NCBI GenBank assembly: GCA_040396955.1
Contig: JBBAWX010000009.1
Span: 1-64,000 of the forward strand
Direction: 5' to 3'
Source: UBA965 sp040396955
Lineage (GTDB): Bacteria; Chloroflexota; Chloroflexia; Chloroflexales; Roseiflexaceae
DNA length: 64,000 bases
In this document: positions 41,257-50,281 of the stretch, one piece after another
How the letters are laid out: each line of letters opens with the position of its first letter
Position numbering within the stretch: position 1 is the first letter of the stretch
The notes under the pieces: model-generated
What the model was told of the DNA's origin: nothing
The model's database searches: none
The model's input: the letters and a program-made list of their open reading frames with translations, nothing else
Made by a program: the position numbers and the translations under genes

Positions 41257-41781
41257 CAACGCACGCAATAATAAAGCGATGACGCAATGAGCGAAATTCA
41301 GTAGTACTATACTGTAAAACCTAATGAATTGCAATAGACTTTGGTAAAAATAACAAAAATCGTACGAATATAGTGCATGAGAAAGCCAAAAAACGCCGAT
41401 AATAATTTTTGGTGTGGACTTTTTTTCTACACGTTTACCGCACAAACATGCCAAAAAAATTGCAATACTGGCACGCAACTAATCGATTTTATCAGTAAAA
41501 CAATTTACAACTCACATGCACATTCCGTATTGTATAGATTGCATTATTATTACACCATACAGCAAGGAAATTAATATATCACACACATTCGCCTAGAATT
41601 GCATGCATCATCATGCCTTACATTTGGAATTGATCACAACGAATGCAGTTTTTATACATGTGTTTGGGTGAGTGTGCGATGTTTTTGTAAAAAATAACAA
41701 ATCATAGTTGGTGTATGATGGGATCGACACATGTAGTGGGGGAGGGCAAAGTGGTAGTAAGTAGAGGAATCGAGTACACGC

Positions 41782-42126
41782 ATGACTGATCCAAACGTGA
41801 TGGCAGAGACTATCGGGGAATTGCAATTCGTGCCGGACCCGGCCTATCCGTATCCATTTCCAGTGGAGGTGGCTCCCCATTTTTGGATGACCGAGCAAAC
41901 CGGCAAGTTGGCTACGGCCGTCGAAGCCTACTTTCAAGGTGAAGAATTGAGCGTGGCACAACGGAAGGTGTTGATTACCTATCTGCAACAGTATGTCGAA
42001 CGAGCCCTGTTGTTGCCGAGCGTCAAACGTCACCTGTTACTCCAGCGCCTCGCTACGTTGCGCTCACATCGTGATATTGAAGCGTTTGCCGATGATTTGG
42101 CCGACGTCGGTGTTGAACCATTTTAG
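41782..42126 (+). CDS. Small hypothetical protein
   Basis: 114 residues. N-terminal third rich in Pro (VPDPAYPYPFPVEVAPHFW), then about 75 residues of amphipathic helix with AYFQGEELSVAQRKVLITYLQQYVERALLL. No membrane segment or known motif. Soluble, mostly helical; the family is not recognised. It lies between the AT-rich region and tRNA-Pro and may be part of the tRNA-bounded segment. Confidence 0.6.
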   Translation: MTDPNVMAETIGELQFVPDPAYPYPFPVEVAPHFWMTEQTGKLATAVEAYFQGEELSVAQRKVLITYLQQYVERALLLPSVKRHLLLQRLATLRSHRDIEAFADDLADVGVEPF

Positions 42127-42168
42127 GATGCTTGTCGTCAGATATGTGGATATTGGGCGAATTCGTAT

Positions 42169-42198
42169 TTGACAGAGTCACCATTCCTAGCGTAATAT
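42169..42198 (+). promoter_or_regulatory. Promoter of tRNA-Pro
   Basis: TTGACA (42169-42174) and TAATAT (42193-42198) with an 18-base spacer, 17 bp before the tRNA. Confidence 0.75.
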
Positions 42199-42215
42199 TA
42201 ACAACGTTGTCGTAA

Positions 42216-42292
<77 letters not shown>

Positions 42293-42324
42293 GACAACAC
42301 TCGTTAATCAAGTACACGGGGATG

Positions 42325-42348
42325 CGTCGACGCAAGTCGGCGTTTTTT
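42325..42348 (+). terminator. Terminator of tRNA-Pro
   Basis: CGTCGAC / GTCGGCG (7 bp with one G-T pair, GCAA loop) followed by TTTTTT. Intrinsic terminator about 35 bp after the tRNA. Confidence 0.82.
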
Positions 42349-42373
42349 GTATGAGACTAGAATACGAGGACTT

Positions 42374-43624
42374 ATGGTACGACGCATGTTAGTAATTTTC
42401 GGTCTCAGCATGATGCTGTGGGGGTTGGTACCACCGGCGCCAGTAGTGGCCCAGAGTAGCCAGCGGTGTTTCAGTGAGACGGGGTATTGCATAGAGGGGC
42501 GTATCCGGGAATTTTGGGAGAGCCAGGGGGGATTGCGTGTCTTCGGATACCCGATTGGGGCGCAGATGCAGGCCCCCATCGAGGGGAAGTTGTACACCGT
42601 GCAGCAATTCGAGCGTAACCGGCTAGAGCTACATCCCGAGAACCCTCGGCCATACGATGTGTTGCTTGGTCGGCTCGGCGCTGATCGGCTGAATCAGCAG
42701 GGGCGTGACTGGTTTGCGTTTGCCAAATCGGGCACGAGCAGTTGTCGCACCTTTGCGGAGACGGGGCATGCGGTGTGTGGGCGCTTTTGGACGATGTGGC
42801 GTAAATACGGCCTTGAAATCGACGGCAAAGCGGGGATATCTGAGGCAGATAGCATGGCGCTCTTTGGTCTGCCGTTGTCGGGGGTGATTACTGAGCGCCT
42901 CAGCGATGGGCGTGAGTATCAGGTGCAGTGGTTTGAGCGGGCGCGCTTTGAGATGCACCCCGAGAACAGCGATCCTTACGATGTGTTGTTTGGATTGCTC
43001 GGCAACGAAATGCGCGATCATGTGCCGGCCACGCCGCCGAGTGATGCGCCGATTATCGGCATGCCGAGTGGTACGGTCAACGAAGCGGTGCGTATCCTGG
43101 CCCCCCGCGCCGCCGCCAACGGCTATAGTTATGCCGATGTGCTCGAAATCGTGTCGGCCTATGAACGTGTGGGCAACTCGGTGGGGGTTGATTGGTTTTT
43201 GGCGATTGCACAGATGGCCCACGAAACCGGGTATCTGACCAGCTTCTGGTCGGCGCGCCCACAACGCAACCCGGCTGGACTCGGTGTGGATGGCCACAGC
43301 TGGCCGAGTGATCCCGGTGTGGTAAATTCTGCATACAATTCTCAGCGCAACCGCTGGGAAAGAGGTTTGAGCTTTTCATCGTGGAGTGAAGAAGCGGTTC
43401 CAGCACATATTGGTCGTTTATTGGCGTATGCGCTCCGCGACGATCAGGCGACTCCGGCTCAGAAAGCACTGATTGACAAAGCACTGGCCTACCGCCCCCT
43501 AACTAGCGATCGACGCGGCGTGGCTCCGACGATTGTCGGTTTGAACGGCCGTTGGGCTGTGCCTGGGACGACCTATGGTCAGCGTATTTTGAGTGTGATG
43601 ATGTATCTGCGGACTGTTCCCTAG
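42374..43624 (+). CDS. Secreted glucosaminidase-like protein with two N-terminal repeats
   Basis: 416 residues from ATG 42374, GAGG upstream. Signal peptide 1-26 (cut after VVA). Two related repeats follow at about 31-103 and 123-211, each with a Cys pair, a bulky middle, VxxFERxRxExHPEN and PYDVLxGxLG. The C-terminal part (230-416) resembles a glucosaminidase fold, with catalytic Glu probably E284 in AIAQMAHETGYL. It likely trims peptidoglycan or another surface glycan outside the cell. The repeats resemble unassigned modules in Chloroflexota exoproteins. Confidence 0.78.
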   Translation: MVRRMLVIFGLSMMLWGLVPPAPVVAQSSQRCFSETGYCIEGRIREFWESQGGLRVFGYPIGAQMQAPIEGKLYTVQQFERNRLELHPENPRPYDVLLGRLGADRLNQQGRDWFAFAKSGTSSCRTFAETGHAVCGRFWTMWRKYGLEIDGKAGISEADSMALFGLPLSGVITERLSDGREYQVQWFERARFEMHPENSDPYDVLFGLLGNEMRDHVPATPPSDAPIIGMPSGTVNEAVRILAPRAAANGYSYADVLEIVSAYERVGNSVGVDWFLAIAQMAHETGYLTSFWSARPQRNPAGLGVDGHSWPSDPGVVNSAYNSQRNRWERGLSFSSWSEEAVPAHIGRLLAYALRDDQATPAQKALIDKALAYRPLTSDRRGVAPTIVGLNGRWAVPGTTYGQRILSVMMYLRTVP

Positions 43625-43656
43625 ATTCCGTTGGGTTGATGTGTGCGCGGTTTGCG

Positions 43657-43687
43657 GCTGGTCACCACCTGGTGACCAGCCTTTTTT
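43657..43687 (+). terminator. Terminator after the glucosaminidase gene
   Basis: GCTGGTCACC/GGTGACCAGC, 10 bp, 4-base loop, followed by CTTTTTT. Strong intrinsic terminator. Confidence 0.9.
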
Positions 43688-43740
43688 GTGCATACATGAT
43701 GAAAACATGAACATTTGCTGACATTTGCTACATAGAGTAG

Positions 43741-43769
43741 TTGACCAACATGACTTTTCGTGCTAAACT
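43741..43769 (+). promoter_or_regulatory. Promoter of the TPR gene
   Basis: TTGACC (43741-43746), 17-base spacer, TAAACT (43764-43769) with a TGC extension. About 77 bp before the start codon. Confidence 0.65.
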
Positions 43770-43845
43770 TTTTGTACATGTAATCAAACTGTAATTTACT
43801 ATAAACAGTAGTATTCACCGGAATGCTTGGGGGAAGGAGCCGACG

Positions 43846-46359
43846 ATGGGCGAAATCAGCCTACAGAGCGCATACGAGTTGATGCGACAGGCGGTAAGCA
43901 GTGGTGAACACGAGAAGGTGGCAGGGATTGCGCTCCACGTGTTGCAATACTTTCCGCACAATTTGAAGGCCAAGCTGTATTTGGGAGAGGCGTATATTGC
44001 AGCTGGGCGGCTAACCGAGGCCAGCGAGGTACTGCGTGAGGTCTGTGCGAGCGATCCCGAGAACGTGGTGGCGCAGGTTGGTTTGAGTGGCATTGCCGAG
44101 CGACAGCATCAGTTGACGCAGGCGATTTCGCATTTGGAGCAGGCAATTGAGATGCGGCCCGACATGGCGGATTTGCGCACGCGGTTGGTGAATCTCTACC
44201 GGCGTTCGGCGCGCACCGACGTATATTTGCAGTTGAGCCGGGTCGGGCTTGCGCGTTTATTTGTGCGTGGGCGCATGTTTGAGCAGGCCATCGATGAGTT
44301 CCGCCAGTTGGTGGAGGTGCAGCCCCAGCGAATCGACATTGCGGTGGCGCTAATCGAGGCATTGTGGCGCTACGGCGACGAAGGTGAGGCAGTCAAGCGC
44401 AGTGAAGAGCTATTGCAGGCGCACCCGACCACGCTCAAGGCGCACCTTATCGTGGCCCAGTACTACACGGGGCGTAACGGCGAAAAAAGCGAAACACACT
44501 GGCAAGCGGCCGAGGCCTATGACCCGCTCTACGAGACGGCCACTGAGCTCTTTGGTGGGAGCACGTTGCCCGACATCGGCGAATGGCAGTTGCCGGCCTG
44601 GGACGATGTGGCCTGGTACCAGAATCATCTGCAACAACGTGCCGATTCGGGCATTCGGGTGAAATATCTGAGCAACGATACCACTCCATCGATTGGTGAT
44701 GTGATGGTGGACGACGTGCTCCAGGAGATGCGCCAAGGATCGCATGGACATGACCACGAGCATGACGCTGATTGTGTGTGCATGGAAGCCGATGAATCCA
44801 CGCCTGACAGCACGGGGATGCTGTTGCAACGCACACTTGACCGTCAAGCTGAGCTGCAGCGTGTGGGGGCAACGCCGGTGGCCAACACCCCGTTGAAAAC
44901 ACAAGAACTAGATCCACAGGAGCCATCAGTTGCAGAGGTGTCGGCGGTTGTGGAGCGTTTGACGACGCCAGTGGTGCCCGAAGTCGACGAGACGGCGACC
45001 GAGCCGGTGCAGATGAACCCGGGCATTGCCATTCCCTTCAAAGTATCGGCGATGGCTGATGCCGACGATGTGTTTTTGGCGACCGTATTGCAAACGGCGG
45101 ATGTGGGCGGGGATGATGGGGCGGTCAGCAAGGCCACCGTGGAGGAGGAGGCGATGTCGTCGGTCTCCCGTATCGACACCGCCATGTTGCGGACGTTGAC
45201 CTGTAGCGACGATTTATATGCGATGTTGGCCAAAATCGAAATCCAACAAGCCCCATGTCAGACCGAAGATTTGCGTGAGGTGGTAGCGCGAGCCTTGGGG
45301 GGCGGGGTCATTGAGCGAGCTCGCGGAGCGGTGGCACGCCCAGCTTCCCTGCAAGACCAGCGCATGCTCCAGCAGGCCACGCATGCGACCCTCGAATCGC
45401 TGCTTGAGCAAAAGCAACCGGCGACGGCGGTCGAGGTGCCGGCTGGTGGGCATGATTTGTTGGTCAATCTGCTCGCACAGCCAGAGAGTGGTCTTACTGA
45501 GGGGATGCGTGGGTTGTCGGCGGCATTGCCACGGGTCGACCACGAGACAATGACGGCGCACGCCGCACAGATACAATCTGACCACGACACGTTGACGACG
45601 CTGTTGAGTGAGGAGATGGCAGCCCAATCGTTGAACAAAGCGGTACACGCCGATACGCCGTTGGATGTGACCCTGCAAGCCATGTTGGAGCAAGCACCGA
45701 CTGGTGATGGGCCACAAAAGATGAGCATTGATGGGTTGTCGGTCAGCAGTGGGATGCGTTTGGGCGACTTTCCGGATGCGACATCACCCAACCAGACGGT
45801 GAATGCGGAGCACGTGTTGCGTTCATTGGGTGTATCGACGGGCGAAATGGCGCAGGTGGCAACTGGGCCATTGGGGATGGAACCCAAGCAGACGGTTGGC
45901 CGTGGTGAGGTGCCGATTACGCCGGTCGTTAATCAGGTGATATCGGTGGCCACGAGTGCACAGACGGCCCGAGCGGAGCACTTAGCGGCACTCATCCCCG
46001 AAAGTTTGCCTGCCACGGCGCCACAGCAATCGGGAAATGAAGCCATGGACGGCTACTTGCGGGCACTGCACGATGATCCAGAGAACATGGTATTACGTTT
46101 GTCGGTGGCGCGCGTAGCCATGCAATGTCGCATGTACGAAACGGCGATTCAGCAGTACAAGTACTTGATTCGGGCGAGTGCGCTCCTCGAAGACGTGGTC
46201 AACGACCTGCGTGACTTGATTGGTGAAATCGACGAATCATTTATGCGGCGTGAATGTAGTTTGTTGTTGGGGAATGCGTATGCCCGCCAAGGCAAAGTGC
46301 AACAGGCGGTCGAGGTGTATAGCATGACCCATAATCGCGGTCGAGCGGTCATTGATTGA
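43846..46359 (+). CDS. TPR-repeat protein with metal-binding-like insert
   Basis: 837 residues. The N-terminal 220 residues are TPR helices (LGEAYIAAGRLTEASEVLREV, HLEQAIEMRPDMADLRTRLVNLY). A His/Cys cluster HGHDHEHDADCVC lies at 300-312. A long, probably disordered, acidic middle follows to about 720, with repeated LLxQ-type helices, then a last TPR unit (about 730-835). No signal peptide or membrane segment. TPRs bind proteins; the partner is unknown. Its own promoter and a terminator isolate it as a single-gene unit. Confidence 0.72.
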   Translation: MGEISLQSAYELMRQAVSSGEHEKVAGIALHVLQYFPHNLKAKLYLGEAYIAAGRLTEASEVLREVCASDPENVVAQVGLSGIAERQHQLTQAISHLEQAIEMRPDMADLRTRLVNLYRRSARTDVYLQLSRVGLARLFVRGRMFEQAIDEFRQLVEVQPQRIDIAVALIEALWRYGDEGEAVKRSEELLQAHPTTLKAHLIVAQYYTGRNGEKSETHWQAAEAYDPLYETATELFGGSTLPDIGEWQLPAWDDVAWYQNHLQQRADSGIRVKYLSNDTTPSIGDVMVDDVLQEMRQGSHGHDHEHDADCVCMEADESTPDSTGMLLQRTLDRQAELQRVGATPVANTPLKTQELDPQEPSVAEVSAVVERLTTPVVPEVDETATEPVQMNPGIAIPFKVSAMADADDVFLATVLQTADVGGDDGAVSKATVEEEAMSSVSRIDTAMLRTLTCSDDLYAMLAKIEIQQAPCQTEDLREVVARALGGGVIERARGAVARPASLQDQRMLQQATHATLESLLEQKQPATAVEVPAGGHDLLVNLLAQPESGLTEGMRGLSAALPRVDHETMTAHAAQIQSDHDTLTTLLSEEMAAQSLNKAVHADTPLDVTLQAMLEQAPTGDGPQKMSIDGLSVSSGMRLGDFPDATSPNQTVNAEHVLRSLGVSTGEMAQVATGPLGMEPKQTVGRGEVPITPVVNQVISVATSAQTARAEHLAALIPESLPATAPQQSGNEAMDGYLRALHDDPENMVLRLSVARVAMQCRMYETAIQQYKYLIRASALLEDVVNDLRDLIGEIDESFMRRECSLLLGNAYARQGKVQQAVEVYSMTHNRGRAVID

Positions 46360-46378
46360 TGCGTGTGTTGGTGGTTTG

Positions 46379-46416
46379 CCCCCCTGTGGTGCCTTTGGGT
46401 ACCTCAGGGGGGTTTT
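46379..46416 (+). terminator. Terminator after the TPR gene
   Basis: CCCCCCTG/CAGGGGGG plus an inner GGTGCC/GGTACC stem, then TTTT. Long imperfect hairpin, about 20 bp after the stop. Confidence 0.85.
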
Positions 46417-46447
46417 GTGTGTGAGATGTGGCAAAATGTGCGTTGGA

Positions 46448-46456
46448 TGGTATGAT
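46448..46456 (+). promoter_or_regulatory. Extended -10 of ndk
   Basis: TGGTATGAT (46448-46456) is a good extended -10 about 45 bp before the ndk start; no clear -35. Confidence 0.4.
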
Positions 46457-46499
46457 ACATAGTGGTGATTCGAAGTTAACCGTGTGAAGGAGTCATTCC

Positions 46500-46949
46500 G
46501 TGGAGCGTTCATTGATTATTTTGAAGCCAGATGCCGTGCAACGTGGATTGGTGAGCACGATTCTGGGCCGGCTTGAGCAGCGTGGTTTGCGTTTGATTGG
46601 CCTGAAGTTGATGCAGGTCGACGAGTCATTGGCGCGCAAGCATTATGCCGAGCACGAGGGCAAGCCTTTTTTCAATTCGTTGATTGAGTACATCACGTCA
46701 GGGCCAGTGGTCGTGGCGGTCGTACGTGGCAAAAACGTCATCGAGACGGTGCGTACCATGGTGGGGGCCACCAATCCGGTGAAGGCCGCCCCGGGCACGA
46801 TTCGTGGTGATTTTGGTCTTGAGATTGGGCGTAATTTGATTCACGCCTCGGACTCTCCCGAGAGCGGTGAGCGCGAGACGGGCATCTTTTTTGCCAGCCA
46901 CGAGTTGGTCGCTATGGAGCGCAGCGTCGATCGCTGGATTTACGAGTAA
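46500..46949 (+). CDS. ndk: Nucleoside diphosphate kinase
   Basis: 149 residues from GTG 46500, GAAGGAG upstream. Moves phosphate from ATP to other NDPs through a phospho-histidine. Active His is H115 in NLIHASDSPES; nucleotide-binding parts are LIILKPDAVQRG and GATNPVKAAPGTIRGDFG. Standard length. The stop is five bases from ychF, so the two may share an mRNA. Confidence 0.97.
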   Translation: MERSLIILKPDAVQRGLVSTILGRLEQRGLRLIGLKLMQVDESLARKHYAEHEGKPFFNSLIEYITSGPVVVAVVRGKNVIETVRTMVGATNPVKAAPGTIRGDFGLEIGRNLIHASDSPESGERETGIFFASHELVAMERSVDRWIYE

Positions 46950-46954
46950 GTAGC

Positions 46955-48034
46955 ATGAAAATTGCGATTATTGGCTTGGCCAATAGCGGTAAAACCACGG
47001 TGTTCAATGCGTTGACCCGTGGCACGGCTGAGACGGCGGCGTTCAGTTCGGGGCAACTCGAGCCCAACGTGGCGATGGTCAAGGTGCCCGACACGCGCCT
47101 TGATGCATTGGCCAAAATGTTCAAGCCGCGCAAAATCACACCGGCCGACGTGCAATACGTCGACGTGGGTGGTCTGAGTGGTGGTGGCAACCGTAGTGGA
47201 TTGCCGCCAGCCCTCCTGAATTACATCAGCGGAGCCGATGCGTTGTTGCACGTGGTGCGTGCCTTCAACGACGAGGCGGTTGGCCACCCCGATGGCACGG
47301 TGGATTTCCGACGTGACATTGAGTCGGTCGATCTTGAGCTCGCGTTTTCGGATTTGGCCATCATCGAAAAGCGGCTGGCCCGTTTGAGTGGTGAGATTGG
47401 TAAAATGGCGGGGCGCGAACGCGAGATGCGCACCATTGAGCGTGATGCCTTGGTGCGCTTGCAGACAGCCCTCGAGAGTGGTCAGCACGTGCGCGATGTG
47501 GAGCTCAACGACGACGAAGAGCGCATGTTGCGCGGGTATCAGTTTTTGACGGCCAAGCCGACGTTGCACGTGGTGAATGTTGGTGACGCCGACATCAACA
47601 CGGCGTTGGAATTGAGCTATGACCACCGCAAGAGTGGCGTGGCAGTCATTGCCGGCAAAATCGAGGCTGAGTTGGCCCAAATGTCTGACGAGGATGCGGC
47701 GTTGTTCATGGAAGATCTCGGCATCAGTGAGCCAGCGCGCAACCGTGTCATCCGCATGTCGTACGAACTGTTGGGGCTCATGAGCTTTTTGACGGCCGGC
47801 GAAGATGAAGTGCGGGCTTGGACCATTCCGCTTCATTCACCGGCTGTGGAAGCAGCGGGCGCCATCCATTCTGACATTCAGCGAGGATTCATCCGTGCCG
47901 AAGTGGTAGCGTTCAATGATTTGATGGTGGCTGGTGGTATCCCGGAGGCCAAGAAAGCTGGCACGGTGCGACTCGAAGGAAAGCAGTACATCGTCAAAGA
48001 CGGTGATATTTGCCATTTCTTGTTCAACGTGTAG
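46955..48034 (+). CDS. ychF: Ribosome-binding ATPase YchF (Obg family)
   Basis: 359 residues. P-loop GLANSGKTTVFNAL near residue 7, then DVGGL as the altered switch and the C-terminal TGS domain (FLTAGEDEVRAWTI, KDGDICHFLFNV). YchF prefers ATP over GTP and binds the 70S ribosome in stress response. Complete; the TGS end is normal. Confidence 0.93.
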   Translation: MKIAIIGLANSGKTTVFNALTRGTAETAAFSSGQLEPNVAMVKVPDTRLDALAKMFKPRKITPADVQYVDVGGLSGGGNRSGLPPALLNYISGADALLHVVRAFNDEAVGHPDGTVDFRRDIESVDLELAFSDLAIIEKRLARLSGEIGKMAGREREMRTIERDALVRLQTALESGQHVRDVELNDDEERMLRGYQFLTAKPTLHVVNVGDADINTALELSYDHRKSGVAVIAGKIEAELAQMSDEDAALFMEDLGISEPARNRVIRMSYELLGLMSFLTAGEDEVRAWTIPLHSPAVEAAGAIHSDIQRGFIRAEVVAFNDLMVAGGIPEAKKAGTVRLEGKQYIVKDGDICHFLFNV

Positions 48035-48054
48035 CGCGAGCGGGTACATCTTCT

Positions 48055-48098
48055 CCAGCGTCGGTTCGGCACTGCCGAACTGACGCTGGGTGTTTTTT
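48055..48098 (+). terminator. Terminator after ychF
   Basis: A 16-bp stem with one G-T pair (48055-48070 with 48074-48089), 3-base loop, followed by GTGTTTTTT. Textbook intrinsic terminator. Confidence 0.92.
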
Positions 48099-48178
48099 GG
48101 GCACGGGTGAGAATGGTATACTACCCGTAATCTCAGCGGTCAATATTCGGTGCCGCATGTCTGTGTTGTGAGGTGCCC

Positions 48179-49561
48179 ATGCGACTCTTGCGCCGTTATA
48201 TTCGTGTTGACGAAGTGCTGTTATTGTTGTTGGTGTTGTTGCTGTACGCCATCGGGTATGTGCAGTTGACATTCACGACGGGGAGTACCGATCTGGTACC
48301 AACGGCTCGTGGGATTTTGCAGATACTCTGGCCATCAATGGCACCGCTCATCTGTTTTTTGGTGCTATCGGTGTTGATGCATCGTTGGCAGCCGAAATGT
48401 GACCAGTTGTTGTTACCACTGACGGCTTTTTTTAGTGGCATGGGGTTGCTGTTTACGGCACGTTTGGCACCGAGCTTGGCCACGCTCTACCCAGACACCT
48501 ACCCTGATATTGACATTCGCCAGGCCCTGTGGATTACCTTGGGGATTGCGGTATACGGGGCGATTGTGTTGGTGCCGTGGGATGCGATTTTGGTGCGACG
48601 TACGCGTATGACGCTTATCGATCATCTTGCGCACTACCGGTACGGTTGGCTGTCGCTAGGGTTGGTGTTGATTTTGGCGACGCTTTTTTTGGGAGCCGAC
48701 CCCAACAATAGCGGAGTGCGGGCGTGGCTCAAAATCGGTCCGCTGTACTTCCAACCTTCGGAACTGTTGAAAATTGTCTTGGTGATTTTTTTGGCGTCGT
48801 ACCTTGATGAGCGGCGTGGGCAACTGGTGAGTGGCACGCGTATCTGGGGGATTGCCTTGCCATCGGTATCCGCGACGGTGCCGTTGTTGGTGATGTGGGG
48901 GCTGGCCATGTTGCTCATCGTCATCCAACGTGACCTCGGCGCTGCGTTAATGTTGTTCAGTGTCTTTTTGGCGATGATTTATGTGGCGACCTCACGCGGG
49001 TTATATGCGGGTATCGGACTGTTTGCGTTCGTGGTGGGTGCCTATGCGCTCTACAACTTCTTGCCGATTGTGCAATTGCGCGTGTCGTTGTGGATTGACC
49101 CGTGGATGCAGGAGCGGGGATACCAGTCGATTCAGGCCATGTATGCCTTGGCGTCGGGGGGGATTTTTGGCAGTGGTATCGGCAAAGGGATGCCGGCCAT
49201 TGTACCGGCAGCGCATACTGACTACATCTACACCAGCATCAGCGAGGAGCTTGGCATGGTAGGTGGTGTAGGGTTGTTGATGGGGTATTTGCTCTTGGCA
49301 GTGCGTGGGTATAGTATTTCGATGCGTTTGACGGGGCGTTTTTCGACCTTTGAGCAGTTGTTGGCGGTGGGATGCACGACCATTTTGGTGGTGCAGGCCT
49401 TTATTATTATTGGCGGTAATGTGCGCTTGATTCCGTTGACCGGGATTACGTTGCCGTTTGTGTCGTACGGTGGCTCGGCAGTGCTGATGAACTTTGTGGT
49501 GATGGGGTTGTTGGCGCGTTTGTCGATTTATCAGCGCGATGTCAGTGAAGCGCACACGTAG
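48179..49561 (+). CDS. RodA/FtsW/SpoVE-family peptidoglycan polymerase
   Basis: 460 residues from ATG 48179 (GAGG upstream; a GTG two codons earlier is less likely). About ten to twelve transmembrane helices, and the SEDS hallmarks: ADPNNSGVRAWLKIGPLYFQPSELLK, IQRDLGAALM, and the late TGITLPFVSYGGSAVLMN. SEDS proteins polymerise glycan strands with a partner PBP; no PBP gene lies beside it. Cannot say whether it serves elongation or division. Confidence 0.88.
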   Translation: MRLLRRYIRVDEVLLLLLVLLLYAIGYVQLTFTTGSTDLVPTARGILQILWPSMAPLICFLVLSVLMHRWQPKCDQLLLPLTAFFSGMGLLFTARLAPSLATLYPDTYPDIDIRQALWITLGIAVYGAIVLVPWDAILVRRTRMTLIDHLAHYRYGWLSLGLVLILATLFLGADPNNSGVRAWLKIGPLYFQPSELLKIVLVIFLASYLDERRGQLVSGTRIWGIALPSVSATVPLLVMWGLAMLLIVIQRDLGAALMLFSVFLAMIYVATSRGLYAGIGLFAFVVGAYALYNFLPIVQLRVSLWIDPWMQERGYQSIQAMYALASGGIFGSGIGKGMPAIVPAAHTDYIYTSISEELGMVGGVGLLMGYLLLAVRGYSISMRLTGRFSTFEQLLAVGCTTILVVQAFIIIGGNVRLIPLTGITLPFVSYGGSAVLMNFVVMGLLARLSIYQRDVSEAHT

Positions 49562-49621
49562 TCGTGAAAAGCGGTTTTTTGGTATGATAAAGAGAGAAGC
49601 ATTACCTAAAGGAGCTGCGAC

Positions 49622-50281
49622 ATGACGACCTTGCTGTTGATTCGTCATGGTGCGAACGACTGGGTGCATGGCCGTTTGGCCGGGCGTATCCCAGGCATCC
49701 ACCTGAACGAAGAAGGCCGCCAGCAGGCGGCGGCGGTCGCTGGGCGGCTCGCCGAGGTGCCGTTAGCGGCGGTATATGCGAGCCCACTCGACCGCACCAT
49801 GGAGACGGCGACGTACGTGGCCGCTCATCGGGAGTTGTCGATTGTGCCGGTCGACGATTTGCGCGAAGTCGACTACGGTGAGTGGCAGGGAGCCGAGCTC
49901 AAGGTGCTTTATGAGCATGCGTTGTGGCCCGGTGTGCAACACTACCCGAGCGGGACCCGCTTCCCAGGGGGGGAGACCCTTGGTGAGGCACAAATGCGCA
50001 TGGTGAAGGCACTTGACTCAATCCGGCACCGGCATTCCGAGCACGAAGTGATTGCGGTGGTGTCGCACGCTGATTTGATCAAACTAGCCTGTGCGTACTA
50101 TGTGGGGATGCACTTGGATTTGTTTCAACGGCTCGAAATCGCCACCTGCTCAGTGACGTCGTTTCGCTTTACCAAGGCGGGACCGCGATTGCTCGGCTTG
50201 AACGACGTCGGCAGTTGTGCGCATCTTATCCCCAAGCCACCAGAACCGGAGCCAGCCATAGCAGAGACCAAACCATCATGA
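49622..50281 (+). CDS. Histidine phosphatase family protein (putative phosphomutase)
   Basis: 219 residues, GGAG upstream. Phosphohistidine fold: LLIRHG at the start with nucleophile H9, acid in REVDYGEW, second His in VVSHADLIK. In Actinobacteria a gene of this type leads a conserved trio with DUF3090 and SCO1664-like genes; the same order is found here. Substrate unknown. Overlaps the next gene by four bases. Confidence 0.85.
   Translation: MTTLLLIRHGANDWVHGRLAGRIPGIHLNEEGRQQAAAVAGRLAEVPLAAVYASPLDRTMETATYVAAHRELSIVPVDDLREVDYGEWQGAELKVLYEHALWPGVQHYPSGTRFPGGETLGEAQMRMVKALDSIRHRHSEHEVIAVVSHADLIKLACAYYVGMHLDLFQRLEIATCSVTSFRFTKAGPRLLGLNDVGSCAHLIPKPPEPEPAIAETKPS

Larger units (their letters stand above)
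41096..41781. other. AT-rich intergenic region with operator-like repeats
   Basis: About 690 bp between two divergent genes. A hand count of bases 41341-41580 gives 32% G+C (77 of 240), far below the flanks. It holds an inverted repeat ATAACG-N9-CGTTAT (41131-41151), another ATAACG at 41207-41212, and a 14-bp direct repeat GAAATAATGCACAA (41225-41238 and 41243-41256). Two open frames of 65 and 95 codons look like chance. Could be a foreign remnant, a binding region for regulators, or bent promoter DNA. Confidence 0.55.

Noticed and set aside
41191..41574. Small open frames (65 and 95 codons) in the AT-rich region
   Set aside because: AT-rich coding sequence without ribosome sites and with low-complexity hydrophobic residues; no toxin-antitoxin or known small-protein pattern.
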